From positions 1 to 64,000 of the forward strand of contig NZ_JBHRZT010000043.1 in NCBI RefSeq assembly GCF_042649685.1: a stretch of 64,000 nt of DNA, given 5' to 3'. The position numbers and the translations under genes were made by a program. The DNA is from Bacillus_BA songklensis. GTDB lineage: Bacteria > Bacillota > Bacilli > Bacillales > Bacillaceae_H. The notes beneath the pieces were generated by a model. That model was not told the DNA's origin and ran no database searches. It was given only the letters and a program-made list of their open reading frames with translations. Below, in pieces: positions 43,390-51,366 of this stretch. How positions within the stretch are numbered: position 1 is the first letter of the stretch; every line of letters starts with the position of its first letter.

Positions 43390-43780
43390 TTTTATTCACC
43401 AACATTCCTTTTTGCTGCAAAGCATAGATTTTACCCCCAACTGATTTCGGGCTTCTTTTAAGCTTACTGGCCATTTTAGCCAATGACATACGACCTTTGT
43501 TTTCGATTAAAAATCTCACCTCCTTATCTGTCCATCTCCGATTGACACCACCTTCTTGTCCACCAACCGGTCTTTTTGCTTCACTCTCAACCTTTACAAC
43601 CTCTTCTTGTCTTTTTAAGGATCTAGATAATTCCAACAATCTTTGCCCCACCTGACATTTCGTATAGCAATATGGATTGTTGCTTCTGCTGAACTTCCTG
43701 GCTTTCGAACACGATTTACACTCTTTATCCAAAATGCTGATAATTTCTAAACGAACGGCCTTTCTTTCTTGCCGATTCAA
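43379..43780 (-). CDS. Zinc-finger plus HTH/Myb-like phage protein
   Basis: 133 residues, TTG start after AAGGAGGTG. N-terminal Cys pairs CKSC and CYTKC suggest a zinc site (about 21-45). C-terminal RWTDKEVRFLIENKGRMSLA then KMASKLKRSPKSVGGKIYAL is a SANT/Myb-like HTH. Probably an early regulator or DNA-binding protein. Confidence 0.7.
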   Translation of the reverse strand: MNRQERKAVRLEIISILDKECKSCSKARKFSRSNNPYCYTKCQVGQRLLELSRSLKRQEEVVKVESEAKRPVGGQEGGVNRRWTDKEVRFLIENKGRMSLAKMASKLKRSPKSVGGKIYALQQKGMLVNKNVD

Positions 43781-43807
43781 CTTTCTTTCTCACCTCCTTA
43801 AAGTGAT

Positions 43808-44146
43808 TTAGGACACGGCTGCCGTCCTGGCAGCCTTTATAATCTCTGGAGCATTTCTGTATTGAAACTCTTGTCGAATATCATCTATTTGATTAGAGAA
43901 ATCCAAGTAGAGTAATTGTTCAGCGCGTTTTCCCATCTCCATGAACACCCTAGACCGCCACGTTAGGGCTGTTACTACACAAATCATTTCCATTCCATCC
44001 AAAGTTGGAAAGTGAGCCTTTTGTATTTTTTTAAATGTCATTTCAAACAAGGGTTTTTGCGGGCTCTCTACGTTTTGTATATAGCTCTTCATGGCTGTTA
44101 AGACGATGCCGCGCTCTGCCATGTTGAAAAATAAACGTTGCTTCAC
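43808..44146 (-). CDS. Phage helical protein, unknown
   Basis: 112 residues, GTG start with AAGGATGG. Sequence MTFKKIQKAHFPTLDGMEMI, CVVTALTWRSRVFMEMGKRA, EQLLYLDFSNQIDDIRQEFQ is helical. Early gene by position; no family recognised. Confidence 0.6.
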   Translation of the reverse strand: MKQRLFFNMAERGIVLTAMKSYIQNVESPQKPLFEMTFKKIQKAHFPTLDGMEMICVVTALTWRSRVFMEMGKRAEQLLYLDFSNQIDDIRQEFQYRNAPEIIKAARTAAVS

Positions 44147-44236
44147 TTTTCTCCATCCTTTCCGCTTTTTCGACTTGGTTCCTCAGCATTTTTCGCAATC
44201 TTTGTCAAAAAAAGTGCGCTTAACGAACATGTCGTT

Positions 44237-44401
44237 TTACGCTTTTGAAGTTGCTTCCTTTTTAACCTCTACTGTAATGTTTCCTATGCTTAAATCTGCA
44301 AACTTTATTTCCTTTCCATGCTTCCTTGATAAGATTTTTTCAATAATTGGCTTTAACTTCAGAACCTTTTCTTCTGTTAATTCAAACTCAGTAAGATTCA
44401 T
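44237..44401 (-). CDS. Small early phage protein
   Basis: 54 residues: MNLTEFELTEEKVLKLKPII, EKILSRKHGKEIKFADLSIG, NITVEVKKEATSKA. Begins with helices and ends with strands. SD GAGGTGAG before the ATG at 44401. It lies between Cro-like and the 112-residue gene. Unknown. Confidence 0.6.
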   Translation of the reverse strand: MNLTEFELTEEKVLKLKPIIEKILSRKHGKEIKFADLSIGNITVEVKKEATSKA

Positions 44402-44469
44402 GTATTCTCACCTCAATACAACATATGCGCTTGGGCCGGTAGGACAATATATCTTTTTCCGAAATCTTC

Positions 44470-44485
44470 GTTCCTATTTAGGAAC
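44470..44485. promoter_or_regulatory. Operator GTTCCTATTTAGGAAC
   Basis: A perfect 16-base palindrome, identical in the GTTCC/GGAAC arms to the operators at 44737 and 44796. It overlaps the end of the Cro-like gene, beyond its stop codon side, and may add an auxiliary site. Confidence 0.6.
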
Positions 44486-44716
44486 ATCAATCTCAAAAAA
44501 ATAGGCACTTGGTATCCCTAAGTGTTCTGCCATTAATCTCGCCTCTTGCAATGAGAAATCACCACCGGTACCATTCAATTTTTGATTAACGGCACTTTGG
44601 CTTTTTTTTAGCAATTCCCCCAATTCCTTTTGAGATATGCTGTTTTCAACCAAGAAAGCTTTAATTTTTCTATAAGGGTGGTGTCTGCGGGACGTATGTT
44701 CATTAATGTTAGCCAT
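44474..44716 (-). CDS. Cro-like repressor
   Basis: 80 residues with a Xre-type HTH: KIKAFLVENSISQKELGELL, KKSQSAVNQKLNGTGGDFSL, ARLMAEHLGIPSAYFFEIDV. First gene of the leftward early operon, transcribed from the promoter at 44759-44787 and divergent from the CI-like gene, the usual lytic switch layout. SD GCGAGGTG. Confidence 0.85.
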   Translation of the reverse strand: MANINEHTSRRHHPYRKIKAFLVENSISQKELGELLKKSQSAVNQKLNGTGGDFSLQEARLMAEHLGIPSAYFFEIDVPK

Positions 44717-44736
44717 TTTTTCACCTCGCTTTTAGA

Positions 44737-44752
44737 GTTCCTAAATAGGAAC
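44737..44752. promoter_or_regulatory. Operator GTTCCTAAATAGGAAC
   Basis: A perfect 16-base palindrome just downstream of the early -10 box, so a bound repressor would block initiation. Same arms as the other sites. Confidence 0.7.
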
Positions 44753-44758
44753 AAATTT

Positions 44759-44787
44759 AGTATATGGTAACGAAGTTTAGATGTCAA
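44759..44787 (-). promoter_or_regulatory. Early promoter PR
   Basis: Minus strand TTGACA, 17-base spacer, TATACT, an almost ideal sigma-A promoter, reading into the Cro-like gene. Operators flank it. Confidence 0.85.
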
Positions 44788-44795
44788 TAAAAGTT

Positions 44796-44811
44796 ATTCC
44801 TTTAAAGGAAC
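44796..44811. promoter_or_regulatory. Operator ATTCCTTTAAAGGAAC
   Basis: Palindromic TTCCTTTAAAGGAA core with the same arms, located between the two divergent promoters and upstream of PR. A further half-site AAAGGAAC is at 44836-44843, inside the repressor promoter spacer. Confidence 0.65.
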
Positions 44812-44828
44812 ATTTTTTCTTGTTTTTG

Positions 44829-44857
44829 TTGCATGAAAGGAACTAACAAGATATTAT
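44829..44857 (+). promoter_or_regulatory. Repressor promoter PRM
   Basis: TTGCAT, 17-base spacer containing an operator half-site, TATTAT, reading into the CI-like gene at 44896. Autoregulation is inferred from the half-site. Confidence 0.6.
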
Positions 44858-44895
44858 ATTAGATATAAATAACATTCAGGGAGCGAAATAAGTTA

Positions 44896-45252
44896 ATGTA
44901 CTCATTCGGTTCTATCTTAAAAAATTTGAGGACTTCTAAAAAACTTAGTATTGATCAGTTGGTAAAGCAAATAAATGAAAAGTATAATATGAAAATTAGT
45001 AAAAGTATGATTTCAAGATATGAAAATGATGAGGCTGAACCTAAAATGAACATGGTTCGTATATTTGCTGATTTTTTCGATGCTTCACCAGAATACATCA
45101 TGGGACTTGAAGAATCTGATAAAAAATCAGTAAGTAAGAATAGTAAAGCCATCGAAACGATTGCAGCTCATTTAGACGAGAAAAATATTACCGATGAAAA
45201 AATGAAAAACATAATTAAATATATTGATTTTATCTTTCAAGATGAAGATTGA
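44896..45252 (+). CDS. CI-like repressor (HTH Xre family)
   Basis: 118 residues. N-terminal HTH (about 5-65): FGSILKNLRTSKKLSIDQLV, SKSMISRYENDEAEPKMNMV, RIFADFFDASPEYIMGLEES. Short C-terminal region, as in repressors cleaved or controlled by an ImmA-type protease. Followed 14 bases later by that protease gene and then by the recombinase, a lysogeny operon. Confidence 0.9.
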   Translation: MYSFGSILKNLRTSKKLSIDQLVKQINEKYNMKISKSMISRYENDEAEPKMNMVRIFADFFDASPEYIMGLEESDKKSVSKNSKAIETIAAHLDEKNITDEKMKNIIKYIDFIFQDED

Positions 45253-45266
45253 TGGGGTGATATACG

Positions 45267-45728
45267 TTGCATTACGAGGCTTTACTAACAAAGTATTCAC
45301 ATATACCCGTTAAAGAAAAAAATCTTCAATACGGATTTAAAGGTCTATATAGAAACGGAAAAATCATTATAGAAAAACGTTTAGACACAGTTGAAAAGGG
45401 TTGTATTCTCGCAGAAGAAATAGGACATCATTTTAAAACCGTAGGTAATATTCTCGATCAAAGCAACGTGAATAATGTAAAACAAGAAAAAGTCGCAAGG
45501 CAATGGGCTCACAATGAACTCCTTCCCCCAGAGTGCTTTATTGATGCCTATCATCATGGCTGCACTAATCGTTTTGAAGTTGCTGAATTTTTAAATGTGA
45601 CAGAAGATTTTTTGCAAGAAGCATTAGATCGGTATGTTGAGAAATATGGGGATTATATTTATTTCGGTAATATCATGATTCATCTTAATCCCCTAAATAT
45701 ATTCCATGAAAAAAGGTTTGGAATGTAA
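45267..45728 (+). CDS. ImmA/IrrE-like metallopeptidase
   Basis: 153 residues, TTG start with GGGGTG. The zinc motif is the AEEIGHHF form (E-E-x-G-H-H), seen in Firmicute phage members; NEELLPPEC-like ARQWAHNELLPPECFIDAYH follows. ImmA-type proteases degrade the neighbouring repressor upon induction. Role here inferred by position. Confidence 0.85.
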   Translation: MHYEALLTKYSHIPVKEKNLQYGFKGLYRNGKIIIEKRLDTVEKGCILAEEIGHHFKTVGNILDQSNVNNVKQEKVARQWAHNELLPPECFIDAYHHGCTNRFEVAEFLNVTEDFLQEALDRYVEKYGDYIYFGNIMIHLNPLNIFHEKRFGM

Positions 45729-45752
45729 AGATGTTCTGAAGGAGTTTTTATT

Positions 45753-47177
45753 ATGAAATGCATTGTTTATGTCAGGGTATCGACAGACGAACAAGCAAAA
45801 CATGGCTATTCTATTGCTGCTCAACTTGAAAAATTAGAAGCCTACTGCATCTCCCAAGGATGGGAGTTAACAGAAAAATTTATTGATGAAGGTTATTCTG
45901 CGAAAGACCTAAACCGTCCACAATTTGAAAAAATGATAGACAGAATGAAACAAGGCAATACAGATATCTTATTAGTATATCGTTTAGACAGGTTAACCAG
46001 ATCAGTTGTTGATTTATATGAAATATTAAAAGTTCTAGATGAAAATAATTGCATGTTTAAAAGCGCTACGGAAGTTTACGATACGACCAACGCAATGGGC
46101 AGGTTATTTATTACACTGGTGGCAGCAATTGCACAATGGGAAAGAGAAAATCTTGCAGAGCGTGTTAGATTGGGAATGGAAAAGAAAACAAAACTAGGAA
46201 AATGGAAAGGCGGCACTCCCCCCTACGGTTATAAAGTTGTTGATAAAAACTTAGTGATCAATGAGGATGAAGTTAATGTTGTTAAAACGGTTTTTGATTT
46301 AGCCAAAACACTCGGTTTTTATACGATAGCAAAGCAACTGACCAATCAGGGCTATTCCACAAGAAAAGGTGGGGACTGGCATGTCGATTCTGTCAGAGAT
46401 ATTGCAAATAACCCTATATATGCCGGCTATTTAACGTTTAATGAAAGCCTAAAGGATTATAAAAAGCCTCCAAGGGAACAAAATTTATATGAGGGACATC
46501 ATGAGCGGATCATCTCGAGAGAAGAATTTTGGAGGCTGCAGGATATCCTAGATAAACGAAGGATCCATGGAGGGAAACGTGAAACAAGTAATTATTACTT
46601 TTCGTCCATTTTAAAATGCGCACGGTGTGGACATTCTATGTCAGGCCATAAGAGTGCCGGTAAAAAGACATACAGATGTTCAGGGAAGAAAGCAGGAAAG
46701 AACTGCTCCAGTCATATTATTCTGGAAGAAAACTTGACAAAAACTGTTTTTCGTTTATTTGATGAACTTGTAGGAAGCATAATTGGATCTACAAATGTTT
46801 CCGATTATCCAAGTGAAAAAGTATCTGGATTAGAAAGTGAATTAAAAAGTATTGATAAGCTTTTAAAAAAACAAAAAGCCATGTATGAAAATGACATCAT
46901 TGATATTGATGAATTAATTTCTAAAACCACAAGCCTCCGAGAGAGAGAAAAAGAAATCAGCCGTGAATTAAAAGCTGTAAAACAAAGTACTAAACAAAAC
47001 AATAAAGAAATCCAATTCATAGTAGAAAATATTGAATCATTGTGGACTCATGCAAATGATCATGAACGAAAACAAATGCTAACTACAATCTTTTCTCAGA
47101 TTGTTATTGATACTAAGGATGAATATAAAAGAGGAACAGGTAAAGCCAGGGAGATTGTAATTGTATCAGTGAAATAG
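45753..47177 (+). CDS. int: Large serine recombinase (integrase)
   Basis: 474 residues. Resolvase domain: CIVYVRVSTDEQAKHGYSIA with the catalytic Ser, VYRLDRLTRSVVDLYEILK. Recombinase domain about 150-260 (PYGYKVVDKN, GGDWHVDSVRDIANNPIYAG). Zinc ribbon CARCGHSM...CSGKKAGKNC around 290-320, then a coiled coil. Located beside attR, as for serine integrases. Integration needs this alone; excision needs a directionality factor that I cannot name. Confidence 0.95.
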   Translation: MKCIVYVRVSTDEQAKHGYSIAAQLEKLEAYCISQGWELTEKFIDEGYSAKDLNRPQFEKMIDRMKQGNTDILLVYRLDRLTRSVVDLYEILKVLDENNCMFKSATEVYDTTNAMGRLFITLVAAIAQWERENLAERVRLGMEKKTKLGKWKGGTPPYGYKVVDKNLVINEDEVNVVKTVFDLAKTLGFYTIAKQLTNQGYSTRKGGDWHVDSVRDIANNPIYAGYLTFNESLKDYKKPPREQNLYEGHHERIISREEFWRLQDILDKRRIHGGKRETSNYYFSSILKCARCGHSMSGHKSAGKKTYRCSGKKAGKNCSSHIILEENLTKTVFRLFDELVGSIIGSTNVSDYPSEKVSGLESELKSIDKLLKKQKAMYENDIIDIDELISKTTSLREREKEISRELKAVKQSTKQNNKEIQFIVENIESLWTHANDHERKQMLTTIFSQIVIDTKDEYKRGTGKAREIVIVSVK

Positions 47178-47185
47178 ATTTATGT

Positions 47186-47337
47186 CTTTTGCGGGTGGAG
47201 GTACGCTTGTTCCGTGGGCACTCATTCCTGCAGCTGCCATTTGCGGTGTCGATCCATTCGAACTCGCACGCCGAAACTTGATTCCTGTCACAATCGGTTT
47301 AGTGGTTACAACCATTGTCGCTATGTTTCTTATGTAA
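47186..47337 (+). pseudogene. 3' end of the transporter gene split by the prophage
   Basis: The frame FAGGGTLVPWALIPAAAICG continues VDPFELARRNLIPVTIGLVV and ends ...AMFLM at TAA 47335-47337. Host part is from 47200 on. It completes the 7476 gene in frame, with no other change, so the split is recent or functionally reversible. Confidence 0.85.
47200..47204. other. att: attR core (GGTAC)
   Basis: Second GGTAC, 23 bases beyond the recombinase stop. See attL. The wider context GCGGGTGGAGGTAC is phage-side, GCTTGTTCCGTGG host-side. Confidence 0.85.
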
Positions 47338-47499
47338 GTCAGAGACATTTTCAACGAGATTAGGTTTCATAAAATTCAGGATTCATCTCTACCTCCAAAC
47401 TTTACAGAAAAATACATTTTAGGGGGAGCTGACTCAAAAGCCTTCCGGGAAGGACAATAATCTATTAATGCAAGCTCCACATCAATCGTAGAACAAACG

Positions 47500-47763
47500 G
47501 TGAAAGGGAAATGGTCGCAAAACTTGGATGAAGCAACGAAACAAAAGGTTCAAGCAATCATGGATCAAACAAAAACTGAATTAGGTGAGCTTGGTGTCGA
47601 TTTTCCCGCTAAAGGTGAAAGAAAAGACATGTTCGCAAAGCTGGATGACGCTACAAAACAAAAAGCCCAAGCCATTATGGATCAAATGAAAACTCAGTTA
47701 GCTGAGATTGGTGTCAATCTTCCAACTAGAGATCAAGGACATCCAACTAAAGCCGCAGAATAA
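47500..47763 (+). CDS. Tandem-duplicated small protein, possibly truncated
   Basis: 87 residues from a GTG. Two similar units: LDEATKQKVQAIMDQTKTEL then GELGVDFPAKG, and LDDATKQKAQAIMDQMKTQL then AEIGVNLPTRD. No SD is seen; the frame upstream (IVEQTV) is open only back to a TAA at 47458, so an N-terminus such as a signal peptide may be lost. Helical and charged. No function known. Confidence 0.5.
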   Translation: MKGKWSQNLDEATKQKVQAIMDQTKTELGELGVDFPAKGERKDMFAKLDDATKQKAQAIMDQMKTQLAEIGVNLPTRDQGHPTKAAE

Positions 47764-47798
47764 CCTGTATATTCTTAGTTAAAATGCATGGGTAACCA

Positions 47799-47840
47799 AC
47801 CAAAGAAGCCCCGTAATTAAAAACACGGGGCTTCTTTGGT
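47799..47840. terminator. Long bidirectional terminator
   Basis: ACCAAAGAAGCCCCGT and its reverse complement form a 16-bp stem around a 10-base loop. It lies after the small protein gene and before the M20 peptidase, and can work in either direction. Confidence 0.8.
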
Positions 47841-48128
47841 GTTAGTGTAAGAACATCTGTTACATAATGTTCCCGCAAAGCAATTCGGCTGATTCCAATT
47901 ATGAGCATCGGCATGGTTAAAGTTGAGATTCCTACAATAGCCGGCTTTGAAGCTAACGGTCATACCACCTCTAACACCGGCATCCATTAAGATGAACAAT
48001 CCACATTTTTCTTTATGAAAAAATCTTCCCCAATGTTATAATTATAAGAAATGTCTAAATTTTAGAAACAATGCCCAAAGTTCACTTTATTTACATTTTC
48101 AAACCCATATTACAAGGAGGTTTATGAA

Positions 48129-49340
48129 ATGCTCTCCCCTTTTTTGAAAGCCCTTGAACAAAAATATGATCAGATGGTGGAAACAAGACGCTATCTCCAT
48201 CAATATCCGGAACTTTCCTTTAAAGAGTACCAAACCGCTGCGTACATCCGTTCTTTTTATGAAAAACTCGGAATCAAAGTGCGGGCCAATGTTGGCGGAA
48301 ACGGCTTAGTCGCTTTTATCGAAGGGGGCAAACCGGGAAAAACGGTAGCGCTGCGTGCCGATTTTGATGCTCTTCCAATTCAAGACGAGAAGGAAGTTCC
48401 TTATAAATCAACCGTTCCCGGTGTCATGCATGCATGCGGACATGATGGGCATACCTCGATACTTTTAGCACTTGCAGAAACTTTCCATGAAATGAGGGAA
48501 CATCTTCACGGCAACATTGTACTGATCCATCAACACGCAGAAGAATATGCCCCCGGCGGCGCAAAAAGCATGATCGAAGATGGGTGTCTTGAAGGAGTGG
48601 ATGTGATTTTTGGAACACATTTATGGGCAACAGAGCCTACCGGCGTGATTCAATACCGGGTCGGCCCAATCATGGCCGCTGCCGATCGCTTCGAAATCAC
48701 CATTAAAGGCTCCGGCGGACATGGAGCCCAGCCCCATAAAACGAAAGACTCCATCGTCATTGCTTCGCAGCTTGTGATGAACTTACAGCAAATCGTCAGC
48801 CGCCGCGTCAATCCAATCGATTCAGCCGTTGTCACTGTAGGATCGTTTGTGGCAGAAAATGCTTTTAATGTCATCGCTGACAGCGCACAGCTTGTGGGGA
48901 CTGTTCGTACCTTTAATGAAGAGGTAAGAGACCAGATTGAGCATGAAATTGAACGTATTGTCAAAGGGACATGCCTCACTGCAGATGTCGATTATGAATA
49001 CGTCTATACACACGGCTATCCGGCTGTTGTCAATCACAAAGAGGAGACGGAGCTTTTAATCAGTGTAGCTCAAAACATAGATGATGTCACTAAAATTGAG
49101 GAAACGGAACCCCATATGGGCGGAGAGGATTTCGCTTACTATCTTCAACATGCAAAGGGGGCCTTTTTCTTCACTGGAGCTAAAGCTTCTGATGTGAAGA
49201 AGCCTTACCCGCACCATCATCCGCGGTTTGATTTTGATGAAAAAGCGATGCTGATTGCAGCAAAAGTCCTTTGCTCAGCTGCCTTGACTTATTTAGAGAA
49301 CAATAAGCGAGTTGACCAAGAAATAACCGCTGACCATTAA
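48129..49340 (+). CDS. yhaA: M20 family amidohydrolase (YhaA-like)
   Basis: 403 residues. M20 motifs: HACGHDGHTSILL, EYAPGGAKSMIEDG, THLWATEPTG, and GGEDFAYYLQHAKG. Metal ligands include the H-x-C-G-H-D cluster, as in N-acyl-amino-acid amidohydrolases. SD AAGGAGGTTTATGAA. Downstream neighbour of ecsC in B. subtilis too, although here on the opposite strand to ecs. Substrate not determined. Confidence 0.9.
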   Translation: MLSPFLKALEQKYDQMVETRRYLHQYPELSFKEYQTAAYIRSFYEKLGIKVRANVGGNGLVAFIEGGKPGKTVALRADFDALPIQDEKEVPYKSTVPGVMHACGHDGHTSILLALAETFHEMREHLHGNIVLIHQHAEEYAPGGAKSMIEDGCLEGVDVIFGTHLWATEPTGVIQYRVGPIMAAADRFEITIKGSGGHGAQPHKTKDSIVIASQLVMNLQQIVSRRVNPIDSAVVTVGSFVAENAFNVIADSAQLVGTVRTFNEEVRDQIEHEIERIVKGTCLTADVDYEYVYTHGYPAVVNHKEETELLISVAQNIDDVTKIEETEPHMGGEDFAYYLQHAKGAFFFTGAKASDVKKPYPHHHPRFDFDEKAMLIAAKVLCSAALTYLENNKRVDQEITADH

Positions 49341-49341
49341 T

Positions 49342-49378
49342 AAAAATCGGAGGGTCATTTAGATCCTCCGATTTTTTA
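49342..49378. terminator. Terminator between yhaA and ecsC
   Basis: AAAATCGGAGG pairs with CCTCCGATTTT around TCATTTAGAT and ends in TTATT. It serves both convergent genes. Confidence 0.85.
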
Positions 49379-50092
49379 TTGCTCTTTCAATAAGCGAAGT
49401 CGATAGACATTCATGGCAGTTTCACCGAGATGGTCGAGCAGTCGATAATTGGCGACAGCACCGACCACTGCCCCGATCCCCGGCATAAGCTGCAGCATTT
49501 TTACAAAGTCAATATAGTCGCGATATTCTTGTTGGAAAGTTCGCCAGTTCACTTCTGTTGCTTCCTGTTGTTCATCCCATTTTTCCAATTGCTCCAAGAT
49601 AACCGGCCGCAGCTCATCACTGCAAAAAGCCAAGTGAAAAATATATAAAAGATAGATACGCTCTTCCAGTTTTTTAATATCAAAACCATAAATGGAGGCA
49701 ATGTCAAATAAACACTTCATTTTAATGGACAATAAGAGCGGAAAATCAGCTAACCCCCATAAGAACCCTCCCGCTCCCGTCCCTGCTCCTTCTACTGCGG
49801 CTGTCTTTTTATATTGCTCAATCGTTTTCAGCACAAGCTGGTCTTTTTGCTCCAATGACAAATGTTCTGTATGTTTTACTTTCGTTGTTAAATTGGAACC
49901 AATGATGGTTCCCTGGACCATCTTTTTAATACTCTCCGTCACGACTTGATGAACTTTTTCCGGAATTTTATCATTGATTTTCACTTGAAGCTGCTTTGTA
50001 AATCGTTGTAACAAGGGGGATTTTTTATCCATTTTCCCCTTCCAGATCATTACTTCATGAAACACTTTTTGTTCATATGCATTCATTCGCAT
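49376..50092 (-). CDS. ecsC: EcsC-like protein
   Basis: About 238 residues from the ATG at 50092 (AAGGATG upstream; an earlier ATG at 50113 is possible). EcsC domain with GAGTGAGGFLWGLADFPLLL, SIKMKCLFDIASIYGFD and MLQLMPGIGAVVGAVANYRL. Last gene of the leftward ecsABC operon. Function of EcsC is unknown; it may be membrane associated through its Gly-rich hydrophobic parts. Confidence 0.88.
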   Translation of the reverse strand: MRMNAYEQKVFHEVMIWKGKMDKKSPLLQRFTKQLQVKINDKIPEKVHQVVTESIKKMVQGTIIGSNLTTKVKHTEHLSLEQKDQLVLKTIEQYKKTAAVEGAGTGAGGFLWGLADFPLLLSIKMKCLFDIASIYGFDIKKLEERIYLLYIFHLAFCSDELRPVILEQLEKWDEQQEATEVNWRTFQQEYRDYIDFVKMLQLMPGIGAVVGAVANYRLLDHLGETAMNVYRLRLLKEQ

Positions 50093-50154
50093 ATCATCCT
50101 TTTCTTTAATCATTACTAGTTATACGAATAAATGCTTCGTTTGTTTCATTCCTT

Positions 50155-51366
50155 TTATACTTTCTTGATTCTTGACCGAACATATGCCTTGACAAACAAT
50201 TGACTGAAAATGAGCCCTGCTATGCAGGCTGCTACACCAGTAAGCACGTCCGTAAACATCACAAATAATGTCAAAAGAATCGTTTGAACACTTAAAATGA
50301 TCTGCAACAAAGCTAAAAATGCCTGTTCCCGATCTTTTTCCTTTACAGGATATAAAGATACCCATAGTTTGTATGCATGATGTTTCCATAAAGGAATAAG
50401 CTGAAAACCCGTTAAATAAAGGGTGATGATAAGAACGACAATATTTCCATATTGTAAAGGAGCAGCCAATAATACGATTCCTCCAATAATCGTCAATCGG
50501 ACAACCAGCCCTGCATAATCTCCTGCTCTTAAAAAGGTGCGAGCATATAAGAAATGGTAAGAGGCGGATTGAGAAAACGAAATTCGGGCAAGCATCCAGT
50601 CTGCGTAAGCGCGCCGCTTTACTTTGTCTTTTATGTTTGGAACATCTGTAAACAAATTGGCCATTCGATAAAAAAACATCATCCGCTTCGTTTCAAGATC
50701 GATTAAATGCTCCCATTTGAGCGGTTTTTTCTTAGTTATGACATAATAATAGCACGCCAGACTAAAAATAATTGCGGCTACCGCCAATAAGAAAGCAAGA
50801 TGAGCCCCAGCGAACAACAGATACGCAAATGCTCCATTTAAAACAAACCGCACTAAAAAGTCCATCCATTTTGCTGATGATTCTTCAAAATAAGCCATAT
50901 GCCATGCCATCCAAAAGTTCACAAACTTTATCATCAAAAACATAAAAAATATACTCAAAACCGAACCATATGGATGCCCCGTCGCCTTCACATAAAGCGG
51001 TGCCAAAGCGGCCGTTACAATTAACAACAGGTAAACCTGATAAGCAAAGCTAAAGAAGAAAGACTTGATAAAATACGGGCGCATCCTCGTTTCCAGCGGC
51101 AGCAAAAATACAATATCAGCCGGCTTCAAAAACGTTCGAACTCCTCCTGCGGTTAAAACCAGTCCCACGATGACTGCCATTAAGAAAGCAGCAGGAAATG
51201 TAGGAGACAGTCCTTTCAACCATAACTGATAATAGTACGCAGCCCCGCCGAGAATGAAGATCAAGACAATTTTTAAGTGATCGTTTAGCATATACTTCAA
51301 GTATTTTCTCATATCGGCTGCATATTGTTGAATACGCTGCTTCCAAAGGTTATTCGTATTATTCAT
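50155..51366 (-). CDS. ecsB: ABC transporter permease EcsB
   Basis: 403 residues with about ten membrane segments (e.g. IVLIFILGGAAYYYQLWLKG, AFLMAVIVGLVLTAGG, IVLIITLYLTGFQLIPLW). It overlaps ecsA by 8 bases. In B. subtilis EcsAB influences the protease RasP, secretion and competence. Its exported substrate is not settled. Confidence 0.9.
   Translation of the reverse strand: MNNTNNLWKQRIQQYAADMRKYLKYMLNDHLKIVLIFILGGAAYYYQLWLKGLSPTFPAAFLMAVIVGLVLTAGGVRTFLKPADIVFLLPLETRMRPYFIKSFFFSFAYQVYLLLIVTAALAPLYVKATGHPYGSVLSIFFMFLMIKFVNFWMAWHMAYFEESSAKWMDFLVRFVLNGAFAYLLFAGAHLAFLLAVAAIIFSLACYYYVITKKKPLKWEHLIDLETKRMMFFYRMANLFTDVPNIKDKVKRRAYADWMLARISFSQSASYHFLYARTFLRAGDYAGLVVRLTIIGGIVLLAAPLQYGNIVVLIITLYLTGFQLIPLWKHHAYKLWVSLYPVKEKDREQAFLALLQIILSVQTILLTLFVMFTDVLTGVAACIAGLIFSQLFVKAYVRSRIKKV

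Larger units (their letters stand above)
8730..47204. mobile_element. Siphovirus prophage, about 38.5 kb, inserted in a transporter gene
   Basis: Bounded by GGTAC cores within a single split host gene. Contents in leftward order: serine recombinase, ImmA-like protease, CI/Cro switch, YqaJ/RecT, replication, ArpU, terminase, portal, HK97 capsid, tail, lysis and accessory genes. All modules needed for a temperate siphovirus are present and almost all are intact; the exceptions are a MazG-like gene with an amber codon and a fragment of a second recombinase. It is probably inducible, but that is inference. Confidence 0.95.

Noticed and set aside
47817..47999. Minus-strand 60-codon frame with four Cys next to the 47799 hairpin
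   Set aside because: No ribosome site, and its last codons and stop lie in the terminator stem-loop, so it is most likely a chance frame.
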